This document shows, piece after piece, positions 22,450-34,917 of a stretch of DNA of 64,000 nt. Made by a program: the position numbers and the translations under genes. The notes under the pieces are model-generated. The model made no database searches and was not told where the DNA came from. It worked only from the letters and a program-made list of their open reading frames with translations. Positions within the stretch are counted from its first letter, which is position 1; every line of letters begins with the position of its first letter. The stretch comes from Allacma fusca (taxonomy: Eukaryota; Arthropoda; Collembola; Symphypleona; Sminthuridae), in contig OX359250.1 in the NCBI GenBank assembly GCA_947179485.1, positions 39,710,783-39,774,782 of the forward strand, in the 5' to 3' direction.

Positions 22450-25400
22450 ATGGTCCACAGGAATAAATTCTCTTATTTACTCTTGAGTTTGGTATTTATC
22501 AATGAACTCCATTTTATTTCTACTTTACCTGTCCTCCGACATTCAACAGGATTTTCAATTAATCCACGTAAGAATTTGTGCAATCTGAGTAGCTAATATT
22601 TCAAACCCAGAAATGTCATTCTTTGAGATTGTCAGCGTCGTTGGTGAAAAGGCCATCGGATCTGGACGCATTTTGAATTCAAAACAAAATGATCGGCAGT
22701 CACCCTATAGCGTATAATGTACATATTTTATGGTGCACTTTTTTTAAGTGGAAGCTGAAAATGCGTTCAGATATTTTGCGTCTTCACCGATGATATGCCC
22801 GTAAAATATTTTTTAAACGCCTGTGTTAAGTTATGTAGCTTACTGTGTAATGTGTGATCTCTTCTTATAAGAACCCTAAGAGTATTTTTTCAGTGTCAAA
22901 AGTCAATGGACAAAATACAAATTCCCAAATTATTAATTCCTCTCTTCATAAGTGTCATTTTAAGAGAGTAATTTGCATAATTTTAGAGATGGTCTTGTCA
23001 AGAGAACAGACGGCATAACTGTTGTCCCTGAAGTTTGTTTTATGAGGGATACGTTTTGATACGAGGCAGTCCAGGAGAGTGGCATATTTTTAGAAATTGT
23101 CCCAACGACCTGTGAAAAGGCTATATTATTTAAAATCCCATAGATAAAACAGCTAGGTCTTTGCACGGAGTCGGAGACACGGTCACCTCCAACGTAACCA
23201 ATACTCACAGGATTAGTAGCACCACTCCCGCCAGCATAAACGTTGTAGCAATATGTAAACCATTTTTTATAATTTGAGAAAAATATTTGACCTAGCCATG
23301 ACGAGAGCAGTCTACTGGCTGGAAACAATTTAAATTTAATTTTTTAATTTTGTAGTTGATGATGGAGGAAACTCTTCTGTAGGAAGACCAGCAGCGAGTG
23401 CAAATGACAGTCAAGGTTCAGTCAACCAGGATGAGGTTGTTGGTAATGATGGTCGCAATGTCAACGTTACCAGTTCTGCATCATCACGTAATACCATAAA
23501 ATCTTCAAGAAATAATTTTTAAACTTTTCGCAATTAATTTTTTACAGTGGATTTCTACGTTTTATTTGTGATTCCTGAACGTTACATAAAACGTTTCGGG
23601 TCATCTCATTATGTTGTATACACATAGATATTTGTTATTTTGTTGGCTAGATGCTTTGAAATGACTATACAAAGAGAATTACTGGAAGAATATATAAGAA
23701 GCTATTTAATAGTATTGGCAAAATACTGTTAACGTGTGACTGGAGGCGTAATTTATTATTCCAATCAATTATTTTTAATGCAAAATTTGTTACTACTTTG
23801 TACAGCTGTTGTCTCGAGCTCTTCTGGAAGTCCTGTAATTGTTCAGGGGGAAACTGTAACAACAACTGAAACAGCCAGAAGCACGAATAATTATGATACA
23901 TCGACCCGTACATCTGGTAGCTCATTTCGGAAATATGAGTAATTTAGGCGGATTATTTATCAAACAGTTGTAACGCTCTAAACCCTTTGATTCTTTGGAT
24001 AGCTGCTGAGACAAACCCGATTGCAAGAACATCAGAAGCCGTCGACGAACAGACTACACCATTACCCAGTGACAGTGTCAATCATGAAGCCATAAGTAGC
24101 ACTTTGACCCCTGGTAAACAAATTTTGAATGCATTGTTCTGAATGCAAATTCTTATGCCAACTTCGTATTTTTTGAATCTTCAAAAAGTCTGACTCAGTA
24201 TCTATAGTCCCATATTTTAATTTTGTAGTTGAAACTATTGTTGTCTCGAAGTCTAGTGAAAGAACAATAGAGGATGTGACTGAACAAACAACACTGTCGA
24301 GTACAACACAAATTGTTTATCCTGACATCACAGCTAGGACTTCGACATTTGGTAAAGTAATTTTGTAAAAGAGGAAGAATTGGAATTTTTGTACACAGCT
24401 TTTGAAATGTTGTTCTTGTTACAGCCCCTGACCCTAGCTCCATTGCAGAAGTAGTAAATGTTGGTGAGGTAATTTCTACAACAACCGAAAGGATTAACTT
24501 TGAAGGCAATGAAATCATAATTGTGCGTATTCCAGATGGTCAGTTAATTTTGGACTTTGAGTATTTGAATTTGTAAAACTGAACTGTGTAATGAATAAGT
24601 AAATATATATGATTTAATTTGTGTAGATATTTCTTCAGACAATTCAGACCCACCAGTAAAACTTGTGGAAGAGACAATTGTTGTAACTGGGGACAGTATT
24701 CATAACGGGACTGAAGCAGTAGCAACCACTCCAGGTATAGCTTGAGGAATCAATTCATTTACATATCATACAAAATCCGAAATTTGTTGCTATACCAAAT
24801 TATTTTTATTTATTTTTGTGCACAGTTACGGACTCCATCAATTCCGGAATATCACTGGGAGATAATTTCACGCTACCTGGAGAAAGTGTCACTAACTCAA
24901 CCGTGACGTTTGGGACTGCAGTAATTGATCCAGGTAAACCAACTATGATAATACAAAATTCATTATAACAACATTAAATATGTATTTGATTGCTTATGCA
25001 GCCGTTGTCTCAACATCTGTTTCAAGATCCCCAAACGGTACGGGAGAGGACCCTCCGTTAATACAACAGAGTATTACTCCCTCTGTGGGCATTATTGGTG
25101 ACGTTCCACCAGGTAACCTAGATTTTTAAGGGTTTTTAATTCCTTTTGTAGTTTTTTTTAATTTCTAGTGCTTTGTTTTTTGGTTTGGGTAAATAGTCGG
25201 TGACTGGAGCACATCTGCAGTACCACAAATTACGACTACAGAGGTATCAATTGGCAGCACAACCTTTGAACCCATCGTCGCTTATAGTACTGCGAAACCA
25301 GGTTGATTGCATTGAAGTTCCAATTTGAATTACAGATAGATAAAATAATTAATAAATTATTGTTTAAATCCTTCCCTAGATATTGTTGACACGAGGTCTT

Positions 25401-28400
25401 CGGAAGGGTCAAAAGATGGTGTGGAATACAACTTCAATTTAACTGATAGTGGAGCAGCAACTCTTTCTGCAAAAGTAGGTGTGGATGCTGCACCCAAACC
25501 AGGTATCTCCAGTAATATTTTAGATCAAACTCTATCTCCGCTTATATGTAGCTTTTATTGGGATAATTCTTCAGCTTCAGCAAATCTTGAGAAGCCCAAC
25601 AATACACCTTTAACAGTTCTAAACACAACTGATGCAACCGTTGCAGCTGGTAAGCGTAGTATGATGGGATAAATTTAATAACTTATTTGCTCTGAGTTTA
25701 ATAGATTTAATAGAGACGGCTGGCATGTCTTATGATCTTAAACCAAGTAAACGTCGTTATATAATTTATTTTTATTGGATATTATATTTTATATTATTAT
25801 TTTAATATTAATATTATAAAGATTCACCTGTTATATTATGTTACTAAAATTATTCCTGTCACACAATATATATTATATCTAAGGGATTTCTGTTGAAACT
25901 TCAGCACCCTCAGCAACAGAATTGGACGTTAACCTTACCAGCAGCACTTCTGTTACTCCCCAGAACGCTATTACAGGTCCTGCTACACCAGGTATAATAA
26001 ACTTGAAAGAACCTGGGACAGCGTTCACAAACTTGAGATTTAATTATTCTATATAGGCACTCTTTTGGAAACTTCTGAACGATCAACAAATGCAAACGTG
26101 GTTGTCGACTCCACCTTTGCTAACGTGACGTCACCTACCGTTGAAGACCTTAATCAAAGTCCTGTTAATCAAGGAGATGATAGTCCCACTGTTGCTAATC
26201 AGACGGGGGAACTCAATCAACTTTTGAAAATTAATAATAATACTGACACTCAAAATTCCAGTAAGGACAATTCAACAGGCATGAGTTTACCTGAGGTTGT
26301 CCCTGAACTCAGTGGTCTCAATCAAAATAGAAATGCTTCCCAAAATAGCACTTCTCGGAAATCGGATGCGGAAATTACAACCGTTGATGTCGTAAGAACG
26401 GACAATTCAATGACGATCAGTCCTCCAAAAGATGTTGACAAGGCAATATTCGATAGCTTTCACAATGAACGTACAGGTGTGGACACTCAGGGAGACATTA
26501 ACTCACCAGATCGGCTTTCTGCTCTGAGTAAGAGCAATCCCGAATCTCGAAGTATCGGATCTGCATCAGATGTCCGTATTGCCGGTTACCAAAGTAACAC
26601 GACAGTAATGAATTTTGGGGAATACGGATCCAGTGTACAAAGAGTTGGTGGAGTCCTGGGAGGAACCAGTGATCCGGATATTGACGAGAATATAGAACCG
26701 CGGAAGGCAGTATTTAACTTCTACGTAGACGATGATGATGCATCGAAGTTGGATCTACCAAGTGCTCTAGCAGTTGGGCCTTTCTTTCCTATGGGAACCC
26801 CCTCATCGACACGGGAAACGAATACCTCAGGGCTACTCAGTGAAAGATCTAACTTTCCACAAGGCTACCAGGCGGGAAATGAAAACGATCGAGGTCTCGC
26901 AGAATATATTGGAGGCATTTTGGGCCGCGCCAATGCTTCTGCAGATAGTGCTGGTAGCGTCTTTCAAGCAGCAGTTGCAAAAGGTGCTGCAGCTCCCTAT
27001 TTGGTTACAGCGGAAACAGGAAATGCTGTGGGTGCGTTACGAACACACTTTTATTAAATAGTTTCTGAATTCCAACGTTTGCTTTTATAGTTCCATAATA
27101 AGCATGCGAATTGACCTGATACCAGGCGTGACGTCCCTTGGACCCTGATATCAGGGTTATCAGGTTAATAAATATGTACGAAATCCTGTAAATATTCCGC
27201 CGATTTCGTCAGAATTTGATGCTTCCGCATATTTCTAGATTATCAGTTCATTAAAATATCTCTGTCACATGAACTAACATGCACTAGAACTATTTATTAT
27301 TTTTAATGTTTTTTTAGCTTCGGAATATCCAGTTATATACAACGTTACTCGTTCCAGTATTTGGAAAGAACTAGCAAATTATTTGAGAATGATACGCTCC
27401 TAAAATACATGTAGTATAATTATATATACATTGTACGTATTCCCAATCCCAAGTTCAAAGCATTTTTCTTGTGATATTCTTTTTAGGGGCGAAGCGAAGC
27501 GATACATTCCTATTGTGGATGTCGTGGTGTCTGGTTGTCTCTTTGTCTGCGTACATGATAACTACCGAATAAATGATATTAGATAGTTAAAACTCTTCAC
27601 AAGGATAGATTAGATATAAAGTAAAAATTCTATTGTTATTGGAGAAGACGGGGTTACCCTTCCTCATGGAATTAAAATTTTTTAGGACTTTTATAAACAC
27701 ATGCAAATACATACGAACAAAACACCTTTTTGGGCCAATTAACTCTAATTTGTTATCCACATTAAATGTCTTTCCACCAACCGTTAGATGTCATAGGAGT
27801 TTGAACAATTTAAATGAATATTTATGTAATTGTGTAAGTGCTTTCAGATGTTAATACTAATATGCACACTTAAATACAATTTTACGCCCTGAATTTAATT
27901 AATAGTTCGATTAAAAAATACCAACGGTGTATGAAAATAGATATATGAACGTATAGCTGGGGTTAATTCATAAACATGGTCATATTTCTATTTATTTTTC
28001 CCAAATTTTAGTCCTTCCATACATATTATGATTTTTCGTGCGCAGCATACGACAGGTATTAGTCTTTACTGACATTACAGTACGCGCTTCGCCCCTAAAT
28101 GTTGAGCACCTTGGAAAATTCCCGGATTTCGAATTCCCCAAAATATGGGAAGGTAGTCTCTATTGAAGGTACACATATGAAAAATCTAATGATCTTGTTT
28201 TTCTTGAAGCTAAAACATTTGGAAAGGGGAAAATTACCGAAAAGAAAGGACCTATTGATGAACTGTTCACAATCGTGCCGGACATCATTGGAACTGTTGG
28301 AGCTGCTGTTATAGATAAGGTTGGTGACTCTACAGGGACTCACGCGCTTCTCAAACCAGTTGTTAGCGCAGCAGGGAAGGGGGTTGGATTAGGAGTTGAA

Positions 28401-28787
28401 ACTTATTATCCACCGTTACTCTCCTATAAGATAGCAGCCAAGGTGAGTATTTTTCTAGAAGGTAAAATATATGAAGTTATGCATAAATACACTAATTACT
28501 ACGGTGTCCTTATCAAGGGGGGCTATGATGCAATAAAAACGGCAGTAGTATCAACAGGTAACGATGGCCTTCTGGGACTGCAACCGAAAGGGGGTAAGAG
28601 TATTTTTATTTGACGCATTTATGGTATTCAAAATTATTGTACTTAATATCATCGCTAAAATGTCCTCTTATAAAATTTGTTTTATTAGTACATTGTATTT
28701 TATATTAATTAAAATGTGTTTATCTTTAATTTCGATATTTAATACCAACTTGAACCAGGAGATCAAGTTGACCATCACGCTCCGTGA
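22450..28787 (+). CDS. Large secreted mucin-like protein with a unique C-terminal module, 17 exons
   Basis: Exons: 22450-22567, 23356-23487, 23806-23916, 24003-24113, 24229-24351, 24425-24538, 24627-24734, 24826-24933, 25002-25112, 25197-25301, 25380-25502, 25575-25649, 25905-25991, 26057-27031, 28210-28442, 28518-28593 and 28759-28787. All junctions are GT..AG and the frame stays open, giving about 912 residues. Start Met 22450 gives the signal peptide MVHRNKFSYLLLSLVF, which aligns with that of the paralogue at 34918. Exons 2-13 are all phase 1-1, 75-132 bp, and encode short Thr/Ser/Val-rich units (such as VETIVVSKSSERT and VTEQTTL) with N-x-S/T sites. Exon 14 is a 325-codon acidic, Asn/Ser-rich block. 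Exons 15-17 carry the module shared with the paralogue, with GPIDELFTIVPDIIGTVG and GGYDAIKT...DGLLGL. AATAAA lies at 28862. Likely an extracellular, glycosylated coat or secretion protein; no known domain recognised. Confidence 0.75.
22960..23328 (-). other. Open frame antisense in intron 1 of the mucin-like gene
   Basis: A 122-codon frame with balanced amino-acid composition, including the Gly/Asn-rich stretch YAGGSGATNPVSIGYVGGD. It has no recognisable start context, no neighbours on this strand and no family I can name. It may be a fragment of an inserted foreign gene or chance. Listed because its composition is more protein-like than other frames in these introns. Confidence 0.25.
27486..28095. 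mobile_element. 610-bp MITE flanked by TA, in an intron
   Basis: Inverted tips GGGGCGAAGCG (left) and CGCTTCGCCCC (right), flanked on both sides by TA, which fits the TA target duplication of Tc1/mariner-type elements. No coding capacity. It lies in intron 14 of the mucin-like gene and makes up about half of that intron. Confidence 0.65.
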
Positions 28788-28869
28788 CTCCCATTCCAGT
28801 GAAAACATCTACAAGAAGTATAAGCGAAATGGAGTGCGAAATGTAATGTATTAATTTATGAAATAAAAA

Positions 28870-29449
28870 TATCTTAAAGTGGTATCTGAGCCTTCGTCAA
28901 GCAGACGCCCATTCTTTACACGTTTTTACCATTTATATAAAAGTTGATTAAGTTAAGTTGGTTTTGTAACAGTTTTGATTATTCCAACAAACCACAGGTT
29001 GCGATTTTTTATTTTTGTACCATTTTGTCCCCGGCATCATACTTTGAAGGTAGGTATTTTAAGTTTTTGTGCTGACACTTTCTAACCAAGACACCATCTG
29101 TAAAATATGATTTTATAGATAGGGCATACATAGGTGACCATTTTATATTTTTTGTCACGATGGCATTCATTTCAATGTAATAGAGCAATAACCTTTAGAA
29201 CTTTCTCACAAGGATACCTCACCACATGCTCCCTCGAGATCAGAATGGAATTTTGTTTGAGTGTAAGTAATTATCTGGGTAAAAGTCCCGCCTTGGTTTA
29301 TTGAACGGGAAGCCGCAGCAAAGGTTAAATTTTAGTTTAACAGTATAAAATTTATTCAATTTCTTGTATGATTTAAAAGAAATTTCGAATGAGGTTTTTG
29401 CAGTCTACGAAGAGTCATATTATCAGGAATAATTTTGAGCACATCCATC
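28870..29449. other. Intergenic, no gene seen
   Basis: AT-rich DNA downstream of the mucin-like gene's AATAAA signal, with no supported feature. Confidence 0.45.
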
Positions 29450-30614
29450 TAGTGCCCCGCATGGGTACAGAAATGTCGTACCTGGACCTGGACCTGTACC
29501 TATACTTGAATCATGAGTACATGGATTTTTTGAACCCATACCCGCACCTGTACCTGAATACATGAGTTCAATTTTCCTGAACCTGTACCTGTACTCAAAC
29601 TAAATCAGGGGTACCTGTACCTGAAAAGTACCTGTACCCGGGTATATTTTAAAAGTACCTGAACCTACCCGGGTATTTTTGATTGTACTAATTTAAAGGA
29701 TTACCAAATATATTACACGAAATAAAAAATTAAAACATCTGCGACCAAGACATTTTGACTTAATAAATTTATTTATCATATTAGAATTATTTTTATTTTT
29801 TATTCTTCGAAAGCATGACCAAGTACTGGAATTATCAGAAGTCATAAATGATTACATAAAGGTTGAAAAGGTAACAGATAGCAAAATCTACTATATGAAT
29901 AAGTTCAATCCAACAATACAAATGCAGTGTAATATTTCCTAAGCGTTCAATAATACCGAGAAATTGAACGATTAAGAATTTGTTTTGCAACCTTTGCAAC
30001 CTTTGTTTTGCAACACTTCTTTTCCATTGCTTTCGCAATGGAAAACAATTATTAGATTCAAACTTCTCAGGTTTTAACTTCAGCCAAGCTTTGAGACAAA
30101 AACATTTCCTACCGTATCTCCACTCTAATATAAGCACGTTTATGCGTCAGAAGATCTGGGCCTTAGGAGAAGGCTCGCTCTATCTGTAAACCAGTTCCAG
30201 GAACTGCTAAAAATTCTCTGGTCATTCCAGCTAATGCTGGGTAACTAGCCACGTGTTCCTATATGGTGGAATTAGTTTTCATGACTGAGCTTTTACGTAT
30301 AAATTTTAATGTAACATGTTTCAAGGTAAAAAATTCGGGTGAGTTTTTAAAGCTCAAAAACACCTTTACAGGCGTTACTTGGAAATTATTATTGACAGAG
30401 AAGTACCTGAAAGTTCAGGTATTTATCCAGTGCGTACCCGTACCTGATGGGTTTATACCCAAAAGATAGGTTTTTGTACCTGTACCCATACCTGAACCTG
30501 AATTTTCAGGTATCAAACGACTGAACCTGAACCTGTACCCAAATTGGATGGGTACAAAAAGCATGTACCTGTACCCAAATACCCGGGTAAAACCTGTACC
30601 CATGAGGGGCACTA
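29450..30614. mobile_element. Non-autonomous hAT-like element with TACCTG word ends
   Basis: Tips TAGTGCCCCGCATGGGTACA and TGTACCCATGAGGGGCACTA, flanked by a perfect 8-bp duplication CATCCATC. Islands of TACCTG/TACCCG and their complements span about 240 bp at the left end and 200 bp at the right. The interior of about 700 bp is non-coding. Truncated relatives occur at 40950 (within another element) and 63745. Confidence 0.85.
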
Positions 30615-30673
30615 CATCCATCACATCACAACTCTTACGTGGAGATTTCAAACAACGTTCACTGTACTACAAA

Positions 30674-31799
30674 CAGGGTTGCACAAATGAAAATGCCCTA
30701 GATTTTATGCCTGCCCTCCTGAAAATGCCCTGAAAATGCCCAAAACGCCGAAAATGCCCTGAAAATGCCTTACTCTGAAAATGCCCGGCATTTTGGGCAT
30801 TTTCGGCAGGCATTTTGGGCATTTTTAAAGAAACTTATACACTATGACCATTATTGCTCCTTTAGCGAATATAAGGGACTTTTTCATAGCATAATCAAAC
30901 CCATCCAGTTTTAGAAAATGTTATAGTTGATTTAAAAAAAGAATTTAATTCGTCTAATTCGTTACTTCTGGCGAGTGGTTATTTCAATAATCCTTAAAAA
31001 AAATTTAAGCCCCAACGGAGTTGTAAACATTCAACGCTGTACATTATAAAAAACTTCGGGATTTGTTCTTACAGTGCCAGCATAAATTCCGTATTTTGAT
31101 AATGGCTTGTAAAGTATACAAAATTTTACATTTTCATTAGATGCATAAGATGCGAAAGTTATCATATATGTCAAAACTTGGAGCTTCCATAGCAAATTTT
31201 GTGTCGACTTTGAAAACTGCATTTAATCAGCCGTAGTAAACCAGTATAATAATTCCAGGAGTCCAAAATGTAACAATAAATACATTTATGTAGATGATGA
31301 CGAGTTTTGAAGCTCACAAAAAAGACATTTTTAATCTTTTAACAACTATTTTATCTTTTTGTGTTGCATCTTTGCCCGAATATGTTTGTTCTTGAAGTCT
31401 AAATAATTACAGACACGGTGTTCAAGCGAATTTTTACAACAAAATAAGCAAAATAGAATAATAATAATTATTTTTCCATAAATATGTCTACATCAACTTA
31501 CTCCAGGTTTCATCCGTTTATTTCTATAATTTTATCATGTAATCCAGTTGAATATTAAAATTATTTCCAACATACTGTTTTGTGACTTATTTTGCAAAAT
31601 TACCAGATAGCTAAAGCCATATATTTAAAAAATTGGATCGAAAATGCCGAAAATGCCTGCTCTAGGCTCAATATGCCCAAAATGCCCAAAGTGCCATAGA
31701 TGCCCAAAATGCCATGAAATGAAAATGCCCAAAATGCCAGGGCATTTTTGGCAGGCATAATGCCGAAAATGCCATGGCATTTTCAATTGTGCAACCCTG
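30674..31799. mobile_element. hAT-like element with AAAATGCCC word ends and CAGGGTTGCACAA tips
   Basis: Inverted tips CAGGGTTGCACAA and TTGTGCAACCCTG, of the CAGGG type usual for animal hAT elements. Inside each tip is an AAAATGCCC/GGGCATTTT island of about 150 bp. The flanking 8-mers (ACTACAAA and GTAACATA) do not match, so the two ends may come from different copies or the duplication has been lost. The interior is AT-rich and non-coding. Confidence 0.65.
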
Positions 31800-31855
31800 G
31801 TAACATATAATAGTAACTTCCTCGCATTCCAAAATCAAGGATCAGTCATTATTTC

Positions 31856-31989
31856 TGTTGGACTAAATTAACTCCTTAAAACCTAAACGAAAGTAAATGA
31901 TTGTCTTGGTCTTTTTAACAATGTTGGACTAAATTAACTCCTTAAAACCTAAACGAAAGTAAATGATTGTCTTGGTCTTTTTAACAATT
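31856..31989. repeat. 66-bp tandem duplication
   Basis: Two identical or nearly identical copies of a 66-bp unit starting TGTTGGACTAAATTAACTCC. Recent, as no mismatches were seen by eye. Confidence 0.85.
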
Positions 31990-32193
31990 TAAATTAAATG
32001 AAACTGGCTACGTGTTAAAGGTGGAAGGTGATAAGGTAGAAACAGTTGAAATGAAATCCGGTTATCAAAATCCCGAACAGATGTTAGAGTTAGAATCCAG
32101 AGAGATTTAAGTTACGACAAAATTGACGAAAGTTTTGGGCTGAATCTTTGGCAAAATTAATTTAGGCTTGAGCAAATTTGAGCATAGCGTCAC

Positions 32194-32257
32194 TGAAGAG
32201 GCAAAATGATGTAAATGCTATGTTTTTGTATAGCATGTAAATCATTTTGCCTCTTCA
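32194..32257. repeat. Perfect-looking hairpin, GAAGAGGCAAAAT arms
   Basis: The left arm starts TGAAGAGGCAAAATGAT and runs on to TAAATGCTA; the right arm is its complement, separated by about 10 bases, forming a stem of about 27 bp with one mismatch. The same arm start recurs at 60638 at the edge of another island, so it looks like a pair of element tips with almost no interior. Confidence 0.6.
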
Positions 32258-32291
32258 ACGACGATACACTGATGGACCGGACCGTTCCAGC

Positions 32292-33955
32292 TAGTGGTCG
32301 GACCAATTCAATTCAGAATTGGAAATTTTCGATTCGATTCGATTCAATTCGATTCAGTAGTATTTCGATTCGATTTGCAGCCTAACTACTAATTCAAAGA
32401 AGGCTGTCGTCAAAATCAAAATTCGCGCTGTCCCATTACATGAGACACTCGGGCGCCAATGAGCTGTGCTGAAGAGCGACAGTAGTACACACATTCCATT
32501 ACCATCCGCATTTACGCTTTTGCTTATATGCAGTGCAGTCAGTTCAGCCATAGAGCAACCTATATGTAATGCAATGGGAGTGAGAGAGAACGCTTCAGCT
32601 ACACACAGTTCCGCGTGCTCTCATCGCCTCATCTCATGATCTCACGCTCTCCCATTGCATTCTACAGCATGCTTTATATATGCAACGTGTGTATTTGAGA
32701 GGACGCGGAGCGTCGCATCGTCAACCGTCACACTGTCACAGCTCATTAGCTGTAGCGCGCTCTCCCATATTCACACGTTGCATATATAGCATGCTGTGTA
32801 ATGCAGGATCCACCAGTTCCTACTTTTTTCAGTCCAAGTCAAAATCAGTCTTAAATTTCTTATCAGTCAGTCAGCACATAAGTCTGTTTGCCGTTTCCCA
32901 TGAGTCCCAGTCAGTCACAGTCATTATCAGAGTCACTGGAATACTGGCAGAGGGCATCGTAAAAGTTTCAAAAGTGCCTATTTTTTGTGATTTTATTGTG
33001 CTGTGCAGAAGAGCGACAAGAGTACACATTCTGTTACCATCCGCCTTTGCAGATGGCTATTACATTTCTTTTGTTTACTTGGACAGGCTTAAGTTATAGT
33101 CACGCTAACGATATGGTAACCAAGTGTTACTACAACTTAATTCTGTCCTATGTCCAAGACAAAAGAAGGTAATTCCAATTTTTTCGAATTATTTTTAAAA
33201 AAATTTAGTATTAAAAAAAGATTTTATTTTTGGTCTTCCTCCTAAATGCACTATTGCTGGTTTGCCGTTGGGAATACCAAGTATCACAAGAGTTAACTAA
33301 CGGGCTTATTTGCGGTATGTATGTACCATTGCCGAAGCCGTTTTTTTCTCGGCACTCTTTTCTTCAGCACTCTTTTTTCCCCGAACACCTTGGAAGGGAA
33401 ATATTAAAGTTGTTATTAACGCCGAAGACAGCCAAGGGAAATTGCTAGGTGAAGGAAATTACACTAACATACGTAACTAAATGTCTACCCCCAAAAAATT
33501 TGTAATTTGTTAAAAGTTACCAACAACATGAATAACTTCATCAATCGTGTTACCATCCGCATTTGCGGATGGCTTTACTGCTAGTTGAACTGAATCGAAT
33601 CATATCTTGTGAATTGCAATTCAAACAATTCAGCAAAACCGCTTCGGCTGCGCACGGGTACTTTTTTTCCGTATAGTCCAAATATTACGTATAGCACAAC
33701 GTTTGCTATTTTAGCGTAGCTTTTACTATACCCTTTATAATATGTATACGACACTCCATAGTAACATAAGGAAAATTTTGTACTTTCCCACTTGAATCGT
33801 TCGATTTACGATTCAATTCGATTCACTGAGTGAATTGAATCGAATTGAATTGCTTTGGGGCAAATTGAATCGAAAATCGGTTTTTCGATTCAATTCAGGC
33901 TTCAAATTGAATCAAATTGAAAAATTCGAATCAAATTGAATCGATCCGACCACTA
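32292..33955. mobile_element. hAT-like element with GATTCGAATT/AATTGAATC word ends
   Basis: Tips TAGTGGTCGGACC (left) and GATCCGACCACTA (right). Flanks GTTCCAGC and TTCCAAGC look like an 8-bp duplication with an indel. The left island (GATTCGATTCAATTC) is short and the right is about 180 bp. The interior includes a long imperfect inverted repeat (32640-32800, GCATGCTTTATATATGCAACG) and several GTTACCATCCGCATTTGCGG copies. No coding capacity recognised. Confidence 0.7.
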
Positions 33956-33959
33956 TTCC

Positions 33960-34830
33960 AAGCCTCACAGATCTCTGTTCTGTCTAATTAAAAAAAGGTT
34001 CTTTAGTTAGGATAGGTGTTAATTTTATGAGAAAAAATTATTACTCTGACCAGTTGAAAAATTTGAGAACTCAACACTACTGTAGGAACTGTACTTAGCA
34101 GGTCCTTTTGAAGAAATGCTTTGTTTAAAGTGTCATCATGTATGATGTGTTGATTCTAGATGGAGTGAAACCGCCATTTTCTCGCCTGCTGGCATCCTCA
34201 AACGTCACTCTAGGGCTTCTCGTCAGTAATAATACATAATTTTAGTAACTACAGTAATGATTTGCTTGATGTCTAAAAATCCATCTGTTGAGTTCATGTT
34301 CATTATAAAAAAAGGAAAGCGCCCATGTCGTACTATAAAGTCGCAGTAATGTCATCATAATTGACACTCCGTTACGACATGTTAAAGTTTCACGGAATAC
34401 TGCCATTGACCTTGACTTATTCTCTGCAGTGATGCGAGTTGCTTCCATGAGTTAGAATTTTTATTATCATTACCTTTCCGTTGCATTTACTTGGTAGCTA
34501 ACCATCCATATGTTATTGCCGGAAAGCAAATAGTTACTCTCATTAATTGTTAATGTCCTCATTCAATTGGATAAAATACACAACGTGGGCCGGAAAGCTG
34601 TAGAGCGATCTTGTTCGTCATAGTAGGTGACAGCACGTAATTATTACGTCCATAGGACTTGTTGCTAGGAACAAAAAAAAAAGAAAATCAATTATGAAAC
34701 TTCCATATGTTTGAGGATTCTAAAGAAAAATTCCTGAGCATCATTAATAACTTGAGAACTCGGTGCGGCACCTTTCACAAAATAGTCATAAAACGATTCA
34801 CGCCAAATCTTCAAGGCATTTATTGTCCCG
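33960..34830. other. Intergenic upstream of the short mucin-like paralogue
   Basis: No gene supported. A frame at 34707-34931 overlaps the promoter and start of the next gene and is not convincing. Confidence 0.4.
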
Positions 34831-34836
34831 TCTTCC

Positions 34837-34846
34837 TATATATATA
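34837..34846 (+). promoter_or_regulatory. TATA box
   Basis: TATATATATA about 80 bp before the ATG of the gene at 34918; a start near 34866-34870 would give a 5' leader of about 50 bases. Assigned from position and sequence only. Confidence 0.45.
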
Positions 34847-34917
34847 CGAGCATTGTTTTTACTTTCACGTTTTCTCTCTGAAACATCAATCCCATTTACG
34901 AAACGCATCCGTAGACC

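Noticed and set aside
30674-31799. Assigning an 8-bp target duplication to this element
   Set aside because: Flanking 8-mers ACTACAAA and GTAACATA match at only about half the positions; tips alone support the call.
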